From Erythrobacter sp. CCH5-A1 (lineage in GTDB: Bacteria; Pseudomonadota; Alphaproteobacteria; Sphingomonadales; Sphingomonadaceae), in assembly GCF_001557115.1 (NCBI RefSeq), contig NZ_LSKQ01000232.1:3176-67175 (forward strand): 64,000 nt of DNA, written 5' to 3'. Of the stretch, positions 27,126 through 34,540 are shown piece by piece (the stretch's first letter is position 1; every line of letters begins with the position of its first letter). The notes beneath the pieces were generated by a model. It saw only the letters and a program-made list of their open reading frames with translations. It searched no databases and was not told where the DNA came from. Made by a program: the position numbers and the translations under genes.

Positions 27126-28544
27126 TCAAGCCTGGCGCCAACCCGCTCCAATAGCGAGGTGGACATTGGCCCAGGCCTCGCGTTGATTTGCCATGGCGAC
27201 GATGACGCCTGCATCGGCAGCGAGGAGATCGGCCTCGGCCTCGGCCAGTTCGAAGGCGCTGGCAGCGCCGGCCCGGGCGCGGGCGCGGACCGTTGCCGCG
27301 GCGCGGGCCGCGGCGTTGCGGGCGGCCTCGGCGGAGGCGGCGGCGCTGCGGGCGCTGCGCCATGCGTCGATCGCGCCGTCGGCTTCCTCGAGCGCGGCGA
27401 GGAGGCTGCCCTGCCACTGAGCGGCAGCGGCTTCGCTCGCCGCATCGGAGGCACGGATGCGCGCGCGCACCTGGCCCAGGTTGAAGATCCCCCAGTTGAT
27501 CGACGGGCCGATGGAAAAGCGGAACGCCCCGGCTTCGTCGAGCGCACCGGGGGCGGCGAGCAGACCAGCGCCCGCGCCGAGGGACAGGCTCGGATAGAGC
27601 GCCGCGCGCGAGGCGCCGGCGCGCTCGTAGACGGCGATCAGGCGGGCCTCGGCGATCTGCACGTCGGGGCGCAGGCGCAGGAGCTGGCGCGGATCCTGAA
27701 CGGTCAGCGCCTGCGGGGTTGCGGGCGCGCGGGGGTCGCCCGCGGCAAAGGTCCGCGCGCCGGCGACCGGGTCCTCGCCGGTCAGCACCGCGATCCGCCG
27801 CAAGGCATTGCGGGCAGCGAGATCGAGCAGCGGCAGCTCGCCCGCGGTTTCGGCGCGCAGGCGTTCGAGCGGGGCAATGTCGCTCGCCAGCGCGGCACCT
27901 CGGGCTGCCCGGGCGGCACCGATCGCGAGCATCCGGTCCATCGCATTTAGCCGCTGGCGCAGGAGCGAAGCGAGCTGCTCCGCCCGCGCACAATCGAGCC
28001 AGGCACGCACCACCTGCGCAGCGACCGCGGCTTCGGTGCGGCGGCGTTCCCACAGGGCCGCGTCCGCTTCCGCTCCGGCCGCGCGAGCAGTGGCGGCATT
28101 GCCTCCGGCGAGGTCAATCTCCCAGGCGAAATCGACGCCGAGATTGGCGATGGTCTGATCGGGGAAGGGTTCGGGGGTGACGAAGACCGGCGGCTGGGCC
28201 TGCGCGGCTTCGCGCAGCCGCTGCACCCCGGCGCCCGCCCCGCCGCTCACCCCGCGCGCGCGGCGGACCTCGCCTGCGAGAGCGCGCGCTGCCCTGAGGT
28301 TGGCCTCGGCGGCGGCGAGGTCATGATTGGCGGCAAGCGCGCGCGCCACGAGTGCGTCGAGTTCGGGCGAACCGAAGGCGTGCCACCAGTCGAGGCGCAC
28401 CTCGCCGACCGCGATGGCCGGGTCATCGACCGACCACGCCGCAGGCGGCGGCGGCGGAGCGGGGAGCGGCGGGGGCGCGCCCGCGCATCCGGCGAGCAAA
28501 GCGGTGCCGAGCGAGAGGGCGAGAAGGCGGGGAAACGATGTCAT
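27126..28544 (-). CDS. RND efflux outer-membrane factor, NodT family lipoprotein
   Basis: Outer-membrane channel subunit of a tripartite efflux pump, 472 residues. The lipobox LLAGC gives a lipidated Cys20, followed by a proline linker. The body consists of repeated alpha-helical hairpins and beta strands typical of TolC/OprM proteins (LDWWHAFGSPELDALVARAL, ARLIAVYERAGASRAALYPSLSLGAGAGL, INWGIFNLG). The start at 28544 has GGAG upstream at good spacing. An alternative ATG at 28571 would overlap the pump stop (TGATG) but adds a poor signal-peptide start. Downstream, 57 bases separate it from the convergent TPR-sulfotransferase. Confidence 0.92.
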   Translation of the reverse strand: MTSFPRLLALSLGTALLAGCAGAPPPLPAPPPPPAAWSVDDPAIAVGEVRLDWWHAFGSPELDALVARALAANHDLAAAEANLRAARALAGEVRRARGVSGGAGAGVQRLREAAQAQPPVFVTPEPFPDQTIANLGVDFAWEIDLAGGNAATARAAGAEADAALWERRRTEAAVAAQVVRAWLDCARAEQLASLLRQRLNAMDRMLAIGAARAARGAALASDIAPLERLRAETAGELPLLDLAARNALRRIAVLTGEDPVAGARTFAAGDPRAPATPQALTVQDPRQLLRLRPDVQIAEARLIAVYERAGASRAALYPSLSLGAGAGLLAAPGALDEAGAFRFSIGPSINWGIFNLGQVRARIRASDAASEAAAAQWQGSLLAALEEADGAIDAWRSARSAAASAEAARNAAARAAATVRARARAGAASAFELAEAEADLLAADAGVIVAMANQREAWANVHLAIGAGWRQA

Positions 28545-28570
28545 GACGGGATACTCCGGCAAAAAGGGCA

Positions 28571-31500
28571 TCAGGCAGCGCTCGCGGCCTGCCGCTCGCG
28601 GAACAGCAGGATGTAGAGCGCGGGGATCAGGACGAGGGTGATGAGCGTGCCCAGGGCGAGCCCGCCGATCATCGCTGCCGCCATCGGCCGCCACAGCGCG
28701 CCGCCGAACAGGAACAGCGGGACGAGGCCGGTGATGCAGGTGAGCTTGGTCATCACGATCGGGCGCAGGCGCACCGCAGCTGCAGCCGCGACCGCGTCGG
28801 CAAGGCCAAGTCCGGCCTCGCGTTCCTCCTGCACTCGCTCGAGCAGCAGGACCGCGTTGTTGACGATGATCCCGGCGAGGGCGAGCAGGCCCAGCGTCGC
28901 GGTGAAGCTCATCGCCTCGCCGCTCAGCTTCAGGCCCACCGAGGCGCCGATCAGCACGAAGGGGATCGAGGCCATGATGATCGCGGTCTTCCGGAGCGAT
29001 CCGAACTGCCACAGGAACAGCCCCGCCATGCCGAGGAGGGCGAGCGGAAAGTATCGCTCGATCCCCGCATTGGCATCGGCCGCCTCCTCTATGTCGCCGC
29101 CGAGCTCGAGCCGGTGGCCGGGGGCGAGCTTGAGGTCGTCGATCGCGGGCTGCACCGCATCGACGATCCCCTGCGAAGTCATGCCCGGCGCGCGCGCGGT
29201 GACGGTGATGACCGGGCTCTGGTCGCGGCGCAGCAGCACGCTCGGCTGGTCGGCAAGACGGATGTCGGCGATCTCGTGCAGGGCCACCGCGCCCTTGGTG
29301 CCGAACACCGGCAGCGCGCCGAGCCGTTCGGGCAGGGTGCGGTCGGCGGCGGGAGCGCGCAGCACCACCGGCACCTGCGCCTCGCCCTGGCGAAGCACGG
29401 TGACGGGCAGGCCGCTGGTCGCCGTATCAAGCGAGCGGGCGACCGCGGCCGAGCTCACCCCGGCGGCAAGCGCGCGGGCCTGATCGATTGTGACCGCGAG
29501 GCGCACGATCCGCCCCTCGCCATCGTCGCGCACGTCCTCGGCGCCCGGCACCTTGGCGAGCGCCTGCTTGAGCGCCGCCGCGCCGCGTTCGAGTTCGGCG
29601 CGGTCGGGGCCGGTCAGACGGAACACGGCGGTGTTCGCCTCTGACACGCCGAGCGAGAAGCGCTTGGGCTCGATCCGCGCGTCGGGGAAGCGCTCGCCCA
29701 GCACCTTGCGCAGCCGCGCCACCACCGCGGGCGCATCGGCCCCTTCGGCGAGGTTGACGATGCCATAGGCGCGGTGCGGCGCTGCGAGCGGCGGGTTGAG
29801 GCCGAGGATGAAGCGCGGGCCGCCGTCGTTCACATAGACCACGTTGCTTTCGATCTCGGGGAAGGCTTTGCGGTCGGCCAGCAGGGTGGAGGCCCTCTGT
29901 GCCACGTCCAGCGTCGCGCGGGTCGAGGCGCCGGGGGCGAGCTCGATCGGCACCTGCACCTGCGGCCGGGCGCTTTCGGACAGGAGTTCGGACGGGATCG
30001 TCGCAAACAGGCCGAGCGAGAGCGCCAGCAGCCCCGCCATCGCGCCCGCCACCAGCGAGGGATGGGCGATCACCTGCCGGACCTTGCCTGCATACCAGCC
30101 GCGCACCCGGGCGAGCCAGCCGCTGTCCTCGTGGGTATCGTCATGCGCGCCCGCGAACATCTCGGCCATCAGCGGGGTCACGGTCAGCGCCAGCAGCAGC
30201 GACAGCAGCAGCGTCACCGCGAGCACGATCGCCAGGCTGCGCATGTATTCGGCAGTGTCGCTGACCCCGGCGGCGAGCGGCGCGAAGGCGAAGATGATCG
30301 CAAGGCTCGAGGTGAGCAGCGGTGCGGCCATGGTGTGGCCGGCTGCAATCGCCGCCGCGCGCCTGTCTTCGCCGAGCGCGAGGCGGCGCTGGTAGTCCTC
30401 GACCACCACGATCCCGTTGTCGACGAACAGGCCGAGCGCGATGATCACCGCCGCAATCGAGACCATGTGCAGCTCGATGCCGAGGAGCCGCATCACCAGC
30501 AGCGTGCACATCACCGTCAGCGGCACGATCACGCCGGTCACCAGCCCTGCGCGCCAGCCTAGGAACAGCACGACCACCAGCATCACCACGGCCACGGTCT
30601 CGAGGAAGGTCTGGCCGACCTTGGTGAGATCGTGCGCCACCACTTCGGACTGGTCGGTGACGCTGGCGAGCGTCATCCCGGCGGGCAGATCGGCGGCGAC
30701 CTCGGCGATGCGCGCGTCGAGCCGGTCGGCAAAGCTGAGGACGTTGGAGCCGGGGCGCATCGAGATGCCCAGCACCACGGCAGGCTCGCCGTTGAAGAGC
30801 GCGGCGAGTTCGGGCGGGTCGGCGGGGCCGCGGACGATGCTGCCGAGCGCGCTCAGCGGCAGGCTGGTACCGTCCGCCAGGGCGACGGGAATGGCGGCGA
30901 GCGCGGTCTCGTCCGGCAGATCGCCGCTCGGCTCGATCGCGAGCAGGCGGCGCCCGGTGTCGATCGCCCCGGCCGAGGCGACGATGTTGTGCTCGGCGAG
31001 CTGCGCGGCGAGGCTGTCATAGGTGAGGCCCGTCGCAGCAAGGCGCTGGGGCGCGAGTTCGACGAACACCCGTTCGGGCCGTACCCCGTGGAGCGAGATG
31101 CGCTCCACCCCCTCGACCGATTGTAGCCGGTCGCGCGCGGCCTTGGCCCAGTCCTCGAGCTGGCCGGCGCTGTAGCCCTTGCCCGTGAGCGCGAGGCTGC
31201 GCACCGCGACGCGGGCGAACTCGTCGTTGATCACGTAGTCGCTGGTGCCTTCGGGCAGGCCCGCGCGGGCCTCGGCGAGCTTGGCGCGCAGCTTCTGCCA
31301 GATCGCGGGCATGCGCGCGGCAGGCGTGCCGTCGTGGAGCGTCACGGTCGTGATCAGCGAGCCGGGGCGCACCGTCGTCTCGATGGTCTTGATGTCGGCG
31401 ATTTCGCGCAGCTTGTCCTCGACGGGACGGGCGACGAGCTGTTCCACCCGCGTGCTGCTGGCACCGGGCAGATAGGCCTCGACGGTTGCGACGCGCACCT

Positions 31501-31621
31501 CGACGAAGGGTTCTTCGGTGGCGGGAAAATCGAGCATGGCGACGAGCCCTGCAAGGAACAGGGCGATGGCGGCGGCAAGGGTGAAGCGGCTGCGCTTGAG
31601 CGCCACGGCGGTGATCGACAT
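28571..31621 (-). CDS. RND-family efflux pump, inner-membrane subunit
   Basis: Proton-driven exporter of the HAE/AcrB-like RND superfamily, 1016 residues. The first membrane helix is at about 10-30. The periplasmic porter domain follows, then helices 2-6 around residues 330-480 with LGLFVDNGIVVVEDYQRR, the region of proton-relay acidic residues. A second porter domain and helices 8-12 near the C-terminus complete it (LALAGIIVNNAVLLLERVQEE). ATG at 31621 was chosen because the longer reading extends backward across the adaptor gene. It is 31 bases after the adaptor. Drug, solvent or metabolite specificity cannot be read from the sequence. Confidence 0.94.
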   Translation of the reverse strand: MSITAVALKRSRFTLAAAIALFLAGLVAMLDFPATEEPFVEVRVATVEAYLPGASSTRVEQLVARPVEDKLREIADIKTIETTVRPGSLITTVTLHDGTPAARMPAIWQKLRAKLAEARAGLPEGTSDYVINDEFARVAVRSLALTGKGYSAGQLEDWAKAARDRLQSVEGVERISLHGVRPERVFVELAPQRLAATGLTYDSLAAQLAEHNIVASAGAIDTGRRLLAIEPSGDLPDETALAAIPVALADGTSLPLSALGSIVRGPADPPELAALFNGEPAVVLGISMRPGSNVLSFADRLDARIAEVAADLPAGMTLASVTDQSEVVAHDLTKVGQTFLETVAVVMLVVVLFLGWRAGLVTGVIVPLTVMCTLLVMRLLGIELHMVSIAAVIIALGLFVDNGIVVVEDYQRRLALGEDRRAAAIAAGHTMAAPLLTSSLAIIFAFAPLAAGVSDTAEYMRSLAIVLAVTLLLSLLLALTVTPLMAEMFAGAHDDTHEDSGWLARVRGWYAGKVRQVIAHPSLVAGAMAGLLALSLGLFATIPSELLSESARPQVQVPIELAPGASTRATLDVAQRASTLLADRKAFPEIESNVVYVNDGGPRFILGLNPPLAAPHRAYGIVNLAEGADAPAVVARLRKVLGERFPDARIEPKRFSLGVSEANTAVFRLTGPDRAELERGAAALKQALAKVPGAEDVRDDGEGRIVRLAVTIDQARALAAGVSSAAVARSLDTATSGLPVTVLRQGEAQVPVVLRAPAADRTLPERLGALPVFGTKGAVALHEIADIRLADQPSVLLRRDQSPVITVTARAPGMTSQGIVDAVQPAIDDLKLAPGHRLELGGDIEEAADANAGIERYFPLALLGMAGLFLWQFGSLRKTAIIMASIPFVLIGASVGLKLSGEAMSFTATLGLLALAGIIVNNAVLLLERVQEEREAGLGLADAVAAAAAVRLRPIVMTKLTCITGLVPLFLFGGALWRPMAAAMIGGLALGTLITLVLIPALYILLFRERQAASAA

Positions 31622-31652
31622 GGGGCGGTCCTTGGGAGAGGGAGAGGCAGGA

Positions 31653-32723
31653 TCAACGCTGGGCGCGCTGCGGCCGGACGGTGAGGCCGGGCTCGAGGAA
31701 CTCGCCGCCCGCCGCGACCACCAGCTCGCCCGGGGCGAGCTTGCCGGTGACCAGCGCCTGCGATCCGGCAAGGCGCTTGAGCGTGACGGGCGCCTGGCGC
31801 AGGCGCCTGTCGGCACCGACCACGAGCACGGCCTCGTTCCCGCCGCGCCCCTTGAGCACGGCCGCGAGCGGAACGCTGACGGCGGCGCCCGGATCGCTGC
31901 GCAGCGCAAGGTCGACGACGAGGCCTGGCGCTGGATCGCCCGCAACCACCGCGAGCACCGCCATCCGCCCGCCTCCGCCACCATGGGCGCGGGCGCTGAT
32001 GCCGGTGACCCGCGCCTCGCCCGCGCCGCCGGGGTGGCGGAAGGCCAGCACGTCGCCGGGTTTGAGGGTGCGGGCGAGCGTCTCGGGCAGGACGGCATCG
32101 ATCAGGCGTTCGCCGGTGCCCTCGATCGCGAAGGCGACCTCGCCGGGCGCGAGCACCGCGCCGAGGCTGGTGCGGCGCTCGGCAATGACCCCGCTGACGG
32201 GCGCGCGCAGCACGCCTTCGGCGGCGTCGCGCCGGGCGGCGACGACGGCAGCGCGGGCGGCATCGCTGGCGGCAGCAGCCGCGCGGGCCTCACCGCGGGC
32301 CTCTTCGAGTTCGGCATCCGAGGCGGCGGCATCGGCGTGGAGCTTGGCGGCGCGCTCGGCGATGCGGGCGCGTTCCTTGGCGACAATGCCGGCCTGACGC
32401 GCCTCGGCCTCGGCCTGGCGGCTGCGCAGCTGTGCTGCCGCGGCATCGAGCCGGGCGAGCACCTGGCCTTGCGTGACGCGCGCGCCGACATCGACGTAGA
32501 GCGCCAGCACGCGGCCGCCCTGCGCGGCCGCGACCATCCCCTGGTTTGCGTCGCGCACGGTCCCGATCGCGAGTGCCTCACCGACCCGGGGCGTAGTCAC
32601 CGGCGCTACCAGCACGGTGCGCGGCAGGTTGGCAGCGGGTTCCTCGCCGCCTCTGCAGGCGGCAAGTGCAAGGGCGAGAGCGGAGGCGGTCACCCCGCTT
32701 AATATAAGTGATGACTTGCTCAC
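31653..32723 (-). CDS. RND efflux periplasmic adaptor (membrane fusion protein) lipoprotein
   Basis: Periplasmic adaptor, 356 residues. A signal peptide ends in the lipobox LALAAC. The lipoyl half-motif GGRVLALYVDVGARVTQGQVLARLD is followed by an alpha-helical hairpin and the second lipoyl half GVLRAPVSGVIAERRTSLGAVL, then the beta-barrel and membrane-proximal domains. The GTG at 32723 was chosen: GGAG lies 6 bases before it and the signal peptide then begins MSKSSLIL. A TTG four codons upstream is possible. The start codon overlaps a copy of the TetR operator and the ribosome binding site abuts the T tract of the tetR terminator. Confidence 0.92.
   Translation of the reverse strand: MSKSSLILSGVTASALALALAACRGGEEPAANLPRTVLVAPVTTPRVGEALAIGTVRDANQGMVAAAQGGRVLALYVDVGARVTQGQVLARLDAAAAQLRSRQAEAEARQAGIVAKERARIAERAAKLHADAAASDAELEEARGEARAAAAASDAARAAVVAARRDAAEGVLRAPVSGVIAERRTSLGAVLAPGEVAFAIEGTGERLIDAVLPETLARTLKPGDVLAFRHPGGAGEARVTGISARAHGGGGGRMAVLAVVAGDPAPGLVVDLALRSDPGAAVSVPLAAVLKGRGGNEAVLVVGADRRLRQAPVTLKRLAGSQALVTGKLAPGELVVAAGGEFLEPGLTVRPQRAQR
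32704..32723. promoter_or_regulatory. TetR operator copy at the adaptor start codon
   Basis: ATAAGTGATGACTTGCTCAC matches the dyad in front of tetR at 14 of 20 positions (shared core ATAAGTGA-N4-TTGCT). It covers the GTG start of the adaptor gene. Repressor bound here would act as a roadblock or overlap a promoter placed in the end of tetR. Confidence 0.6.
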
Positions 32724-32733
32724 ATTTGGCTCC

Positions 32734-32758
32734 AAAAAAAGCCCGCCAGCGAGGCGGG
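32734..32758 (-). terminator. Rho-independent terminator after tetR
   Basis: On the minus strand a perfect CCCGCC/GGCGGG stem with a 5-nt loop is followed by seven T. It lies 30 bases beyond the tetR stop and directly abuts the ribosome binding site of the adaptor gene. The efflux genes therefore depend either on read-through or on a promoter upstream of it inside tetR. Confidence 0.8.
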
Positions 32759-32787
32759 GTGAGGAAGAGGCTCGGGGGGACGGGTCG

Positions 32788-33435
32788 TCAGGCGCTGGAC
32801 TGCGACCCCTGGGTGAAGGCGGCGATGATCATCTGGTTTGCCGCAAGGGTCATCGCGGCGGCACTTTCCGAAGAGAAGGCAAGCCTTCCGTAAAGCCCGT
32901 CATACAGCGCGAGAATGAGGTGGGCGATCACGGTGGCATCGGCGTCCTTGCGGACCTCGCCGGCGTGCTGGCGACGTTCGAGCAGCGCGGCCATCGCCTT
33001 GACCATCTTGGCGTCGGCGTCTTCGACGACTGCGGCGATCACGGGATTGCGCGCCGCTTCGGCGACGATCTCGAGCTTGAGGCGGGTCTGCTCGACATAG
33101 GCCGGCTCTGCCGCCAGCAGCACGCCGATCGTATCGAGCCCTTCGCGCAGGCTGCCCGCCTCCTCGACAACCCGCACGAGCGCGAGGTCCTCGGCAAGGT
33201 CGTCCTCGATCAGGGCTTGGACGAGATCGTCCTTGGCCGGGAAATACTGGTAGAGGTTGGCGACGCTGACGCCCGCCTCGGCGCTGATCTCTGCCGTCGT
33301 AGCGGCATGAAAGCCCTTGCGCAGGAAGCACGCGCGCGCACCATCAAGGATCTGCGCCCGCCGCATTGCGCGCGCTTCGGAGTTGACGGGGCGGCCTAGC
33401 GCTCGGTGTTGGTTCGATTCGCGTGTCATGGCCAT
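32788..33435 (-). CDS. TetR-family regulator of the RND efflux genes
   Basis: DNA-binding repressor, 215 residues. The helix-turn-helix is ATTAEISAEAGVSVANLYQYF, typical of the AcrR/TetR family, followed by an all-helical ligand domain. No clear ribosome binding site distinguishes ATG 33435 from ATG 33429. It sits directly upstream of, and on the same strand as, the adaptor-pump-channel genes. Related dyads lie just before it and at the adaptor start, so it probably represses both itself and the pump. The inducer is unknown. Confidence 0.88.
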   Translation of the reverse strand: MAMTRESNQHRALGRPVNSEARAMRRAQILDGARACFLRKGFHAATTAEISAEAGVSVANLYQYFPAKDDLVQALIEDDLAEDLALVRVVEEAGSLREGLDTIGVLLAAEPAYVEQTRLKLEIVAEAARNPVIAAVVEDADAKMVKAMAALLERRQHAGEVRKDADATVIAHLILALYDGLYGRLAFSSESAAAMTLAANQMIIAAFTQGSQSSA

Positions 33436-33439
33436 TAAA

Positions 33440-33459
33440 ATAAGCAATCGCTCACTTAT
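33440..33459. promoter_or_regulatory. TetR operator in front of tetR
   Basis: Imperfect 20-bp dyad, ATAAGTGAGCGATTGCTTAT on the minus strand, with outer arms ATAAG/CTTAT. It ends 4 bases upstream of the tetR ATG. Its similarity to the dyad at 32704-32723 supports autorepression by TetR. Confidence 0.65.
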
Positions 33460-33602
33460 GTCAATGCTCGCGTGGAGAAGGTGATTGCTGGCCTGTGAGG
33501 GGATCGCGCTGATTGAACGGTTGGCAGGTTTCAGGCAGCTCAAGGATATACACGGGGACGCGCGCTTCAGGTTGTGCCCAGCGCCGCGAAAGGTGCCAAT
33601 CG

Positions 33603-33995
33603 ATGGTTCGGCAGAGACGGTTCAAGGTCTATTTTGATGGCGGCTGTCGCCCCAATCCGGGCGCTATCGAGGTTGCCGTGGTTGCAGGCGGTGCCACTTA
33701 TTTCTTCGACGACCTCGGCTGCGGCAGCAGCAGCGATGCCGAATGGATGGCCCTGCGGCTTGCGCTGCAGGTCGCGCAATCGTCTGGCGAGCCTGAATTT
33801 GATCTGATCGGCGACTCTCTCGAAGTCGTCCAGCAGGCAAATTGCATGGTTCGTCCCGGATCAGCTTCCGCTGCGGGCCACCTTGCGACATACTTGGAGC
33901 GCGCGGCGCAGGGGCGGCCCCGACGCGTCAAATGGGTGCCGCGTGGGCAGAATCTCGCCGGTATTGCCCTTGCCAGACGCCGGTCCGCACCATGA
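33603..33995 (+). CDS. RNase H-fold protein (RNase HI-like)
   Basis: Small RNase H-like protein of 130 residues. The first catalytic Asp is in YFDGGCRPNPG, Glu is in SDAEWMALRLAL and the second Asp is in LIGDSLEVV, as in RNase HI. At the place of the fourth acidic residue the sequence is RGQNLAGIAL, without Asp, so RNA cleavage is uncertain. Products of this type are often labelled reverse-transcriptase-like. The ATG at 33603 follows AAAGGTG. It lies just outside the left end of the island. Without the island it would sit about 50 bases from tRNA-Thr. Confidence 0.8.
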   Translation: MVRQRRFKVYFDGGCRPNPGAIEVAVVAGGATYFFDDLGCGSSSDAEWMALRLALQVAQSSGEPEFDLIGDSLEVVQQANCMVRPGSASAAGHLATYLERAAQGRPRRVKWVPRGQNLAGIALARRRSAP

Positions 33996-34030
33996 AACCT
34001 TGGTCGGCCGGTGCCTCAGGCCTCCGCGGT

Positions 34031-34045
34031 GTCCCGCAGAAGGTG
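34031..34045 (+). repeat. Left direct repeat of the island
   Basis: GTCCCGCAGAAGGTG occurs here and again at 40451-40465 beside tRNA-Thr. The two copies flank the island in the same orientation and could be attachment-site or target duplications. Confidence 0.6.
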
Positions 34046-34046
34046 T

Positions 34047-34124
34047 GGGACGCAGCTGAAGCTTGGACAGGCTCGAGCAAGATCAAATGGTTTGTGGGTG
34101 GGCTGTGTCCAAGATGCTTGGACA
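34047..34124. repeat. Left inverted end of the island
   Basis: GGGACG-N5-GAAGCTTGGACA (34047-34069) is followed 36 bases later by TGTCCAAGATGCTTGGACA (34106-34124), itself a near-palindrome. The same two modules appear inverted at the right end (40413-40455). Repeated GCTTGGACA units suggest recombinase or transposase binding sites. Confidence 0.6.
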
Positions 34125-34540
34125 AAAGTCAAAACAAGCTGAATTATCCGTCGGATAGGTCAGAACAGCACGGATAGTCCATCAAGCAACTCCGAGAGTC
34201 ATGCCGATCGGCGGCCGACCGGGGTCACAGTCGTAACTGTCGCTCTTCAATTTTGCACCCTCAATGCGGTCTTGGTGGATCGCCTATCGATTATCCTTAG
34301 CGGACCTGCTTGCCAGTGGATCGCAATGATGGGTTTTGGGACTTTGCAGTCGCTTTAGGCTCGCCACACGAACGACGGCTTCCGTCAAAAGCCGACGGTC
34401 CAGCCTTCCGTGGGGGCCATCGTCGATTTGTGGGCGTTGACCGTAGGGACTTCACCGGCAGGCCTGGCGATTCGAAACGCCGACGCCCAATGATATGGGC
34501 ACAAAGTGTGGCTATCGCTCAATTGGTTTAGTTCGACTTA

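Larger units (their letters stand above)
33996..34540. other. Intergenic region carrying the left island end
   Basis: These 545 bases contain no gene I can support. The first 50 or so are flanking DNA; the rest lies inside the island and is visibly richer in A and T than the neighbouring genes. The left direct repeat and inverted end lie at 34031-34124. A 61-codon frame beginning with an ATGA overlap at 33992 runs across the repeats and looks accidental. A 73-codon frame at 34310 resembles no family. Confidence 0.6.

Noticed and set aside
33992..34177. A 61-codon frame overlapping the RNase H-like stop by ATGA
   Set aside because: The overlap looks operon-like, but the frame runs straight through the island's direct and inverted repeats and matches no family.
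34310..34531. A 73-codon frame inside the left island end
   Set aside because: No ribosome binding site, no conserved pattern, and codon composition unlike neighbours.
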